Source of the DNA: Pirellulaceae bacterium
GTDB taxonomy: Bacteria; Planctomycetota; Planctomycetia; Pirellulales; Pirellulaceae
Length of the DNA: 6,712 nt
Direction of reading: 5' to 3'
NCBI GenBank assembly: GCA_013002105.1
Contig: JABDKS010001056.1
Span: 1 to 6,712, forward strand
A program made the translations under genes and the position numbers. The notes beneath the pieces are model-generated. The model was given only the letters and a program-made list of their open reading frames with translations. It had not been told where the DNA came from and ran no database searches. Position 1 is the first letter of the stretch, and each line of letters begins with the position of its first letter. This document shows, in pieces, positions 6,708 through 6,712 of this stretch.

Positions 6708-6712
6708 CAGCC

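Overview
The window looks like chromosomal DNA from a planctomycete of the Rhodopirellula/Pirellulales type. This is inferred from four things: moderately high GC, a twin-arginine Gfo/Idh/MocA oxidoreductase of the kind abundant in that phylum, mostly weak or absent Shine-Dalgarno sequences, and wide intergenic spaces holding hairpin-forming interspersed repeats. No rRNA, tRNA, CRISPR array, transposase or phage gene is visible.

Layout. Bases 1-549 carry no convincing gene but hold two repeat units: a long hairpin (74-135) and a diverged copy of an interspersed element (about 173-254). One plus-strand gene follows (550-1506), a DHH/DHHA1-type phosphoesterase. It converges on a minus-strand series. 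In transcription order that series is a membrane-anchored SPFH/band-7 protein (5771-4734), a second SPFH protein (4673-3720), a small protein with two membrane spans (3639-3214), and, after a 139-base gap, a Tat-exported Gfo/Idh/MocA oxidoreductase (3074-1560). Upstream of the SPFH genes, 5775-6080 holds a 14-bp palindrome and a second, better preserved copy of the interspersed element with a perfect 18-bp stem. The last gene (6081-6707, minus) is a helical protein of unknown function whose start lies at the window edge.

How the genes may work together. The two SPFH genes and the two-span gene are closely spaced on one strand and probably form an operon. By analogy with HflK/HflC the two SPFH proteins could co-assemble into a membrane scaffold, with the small two-span protein as a partner. 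No FtsH protease or NfeD gene is present here to fix the role. The oxidoreductase may be read through from this operon or have its own promoter. The DHH gene and the helical protein have no evident functional link to it.

The best candidate for something undescribed is the SPFH-SPFH-two-span membrane module. The repeat family that brackets the whole gene block in direct orientation is second. Neither is proven by the sequence alone.
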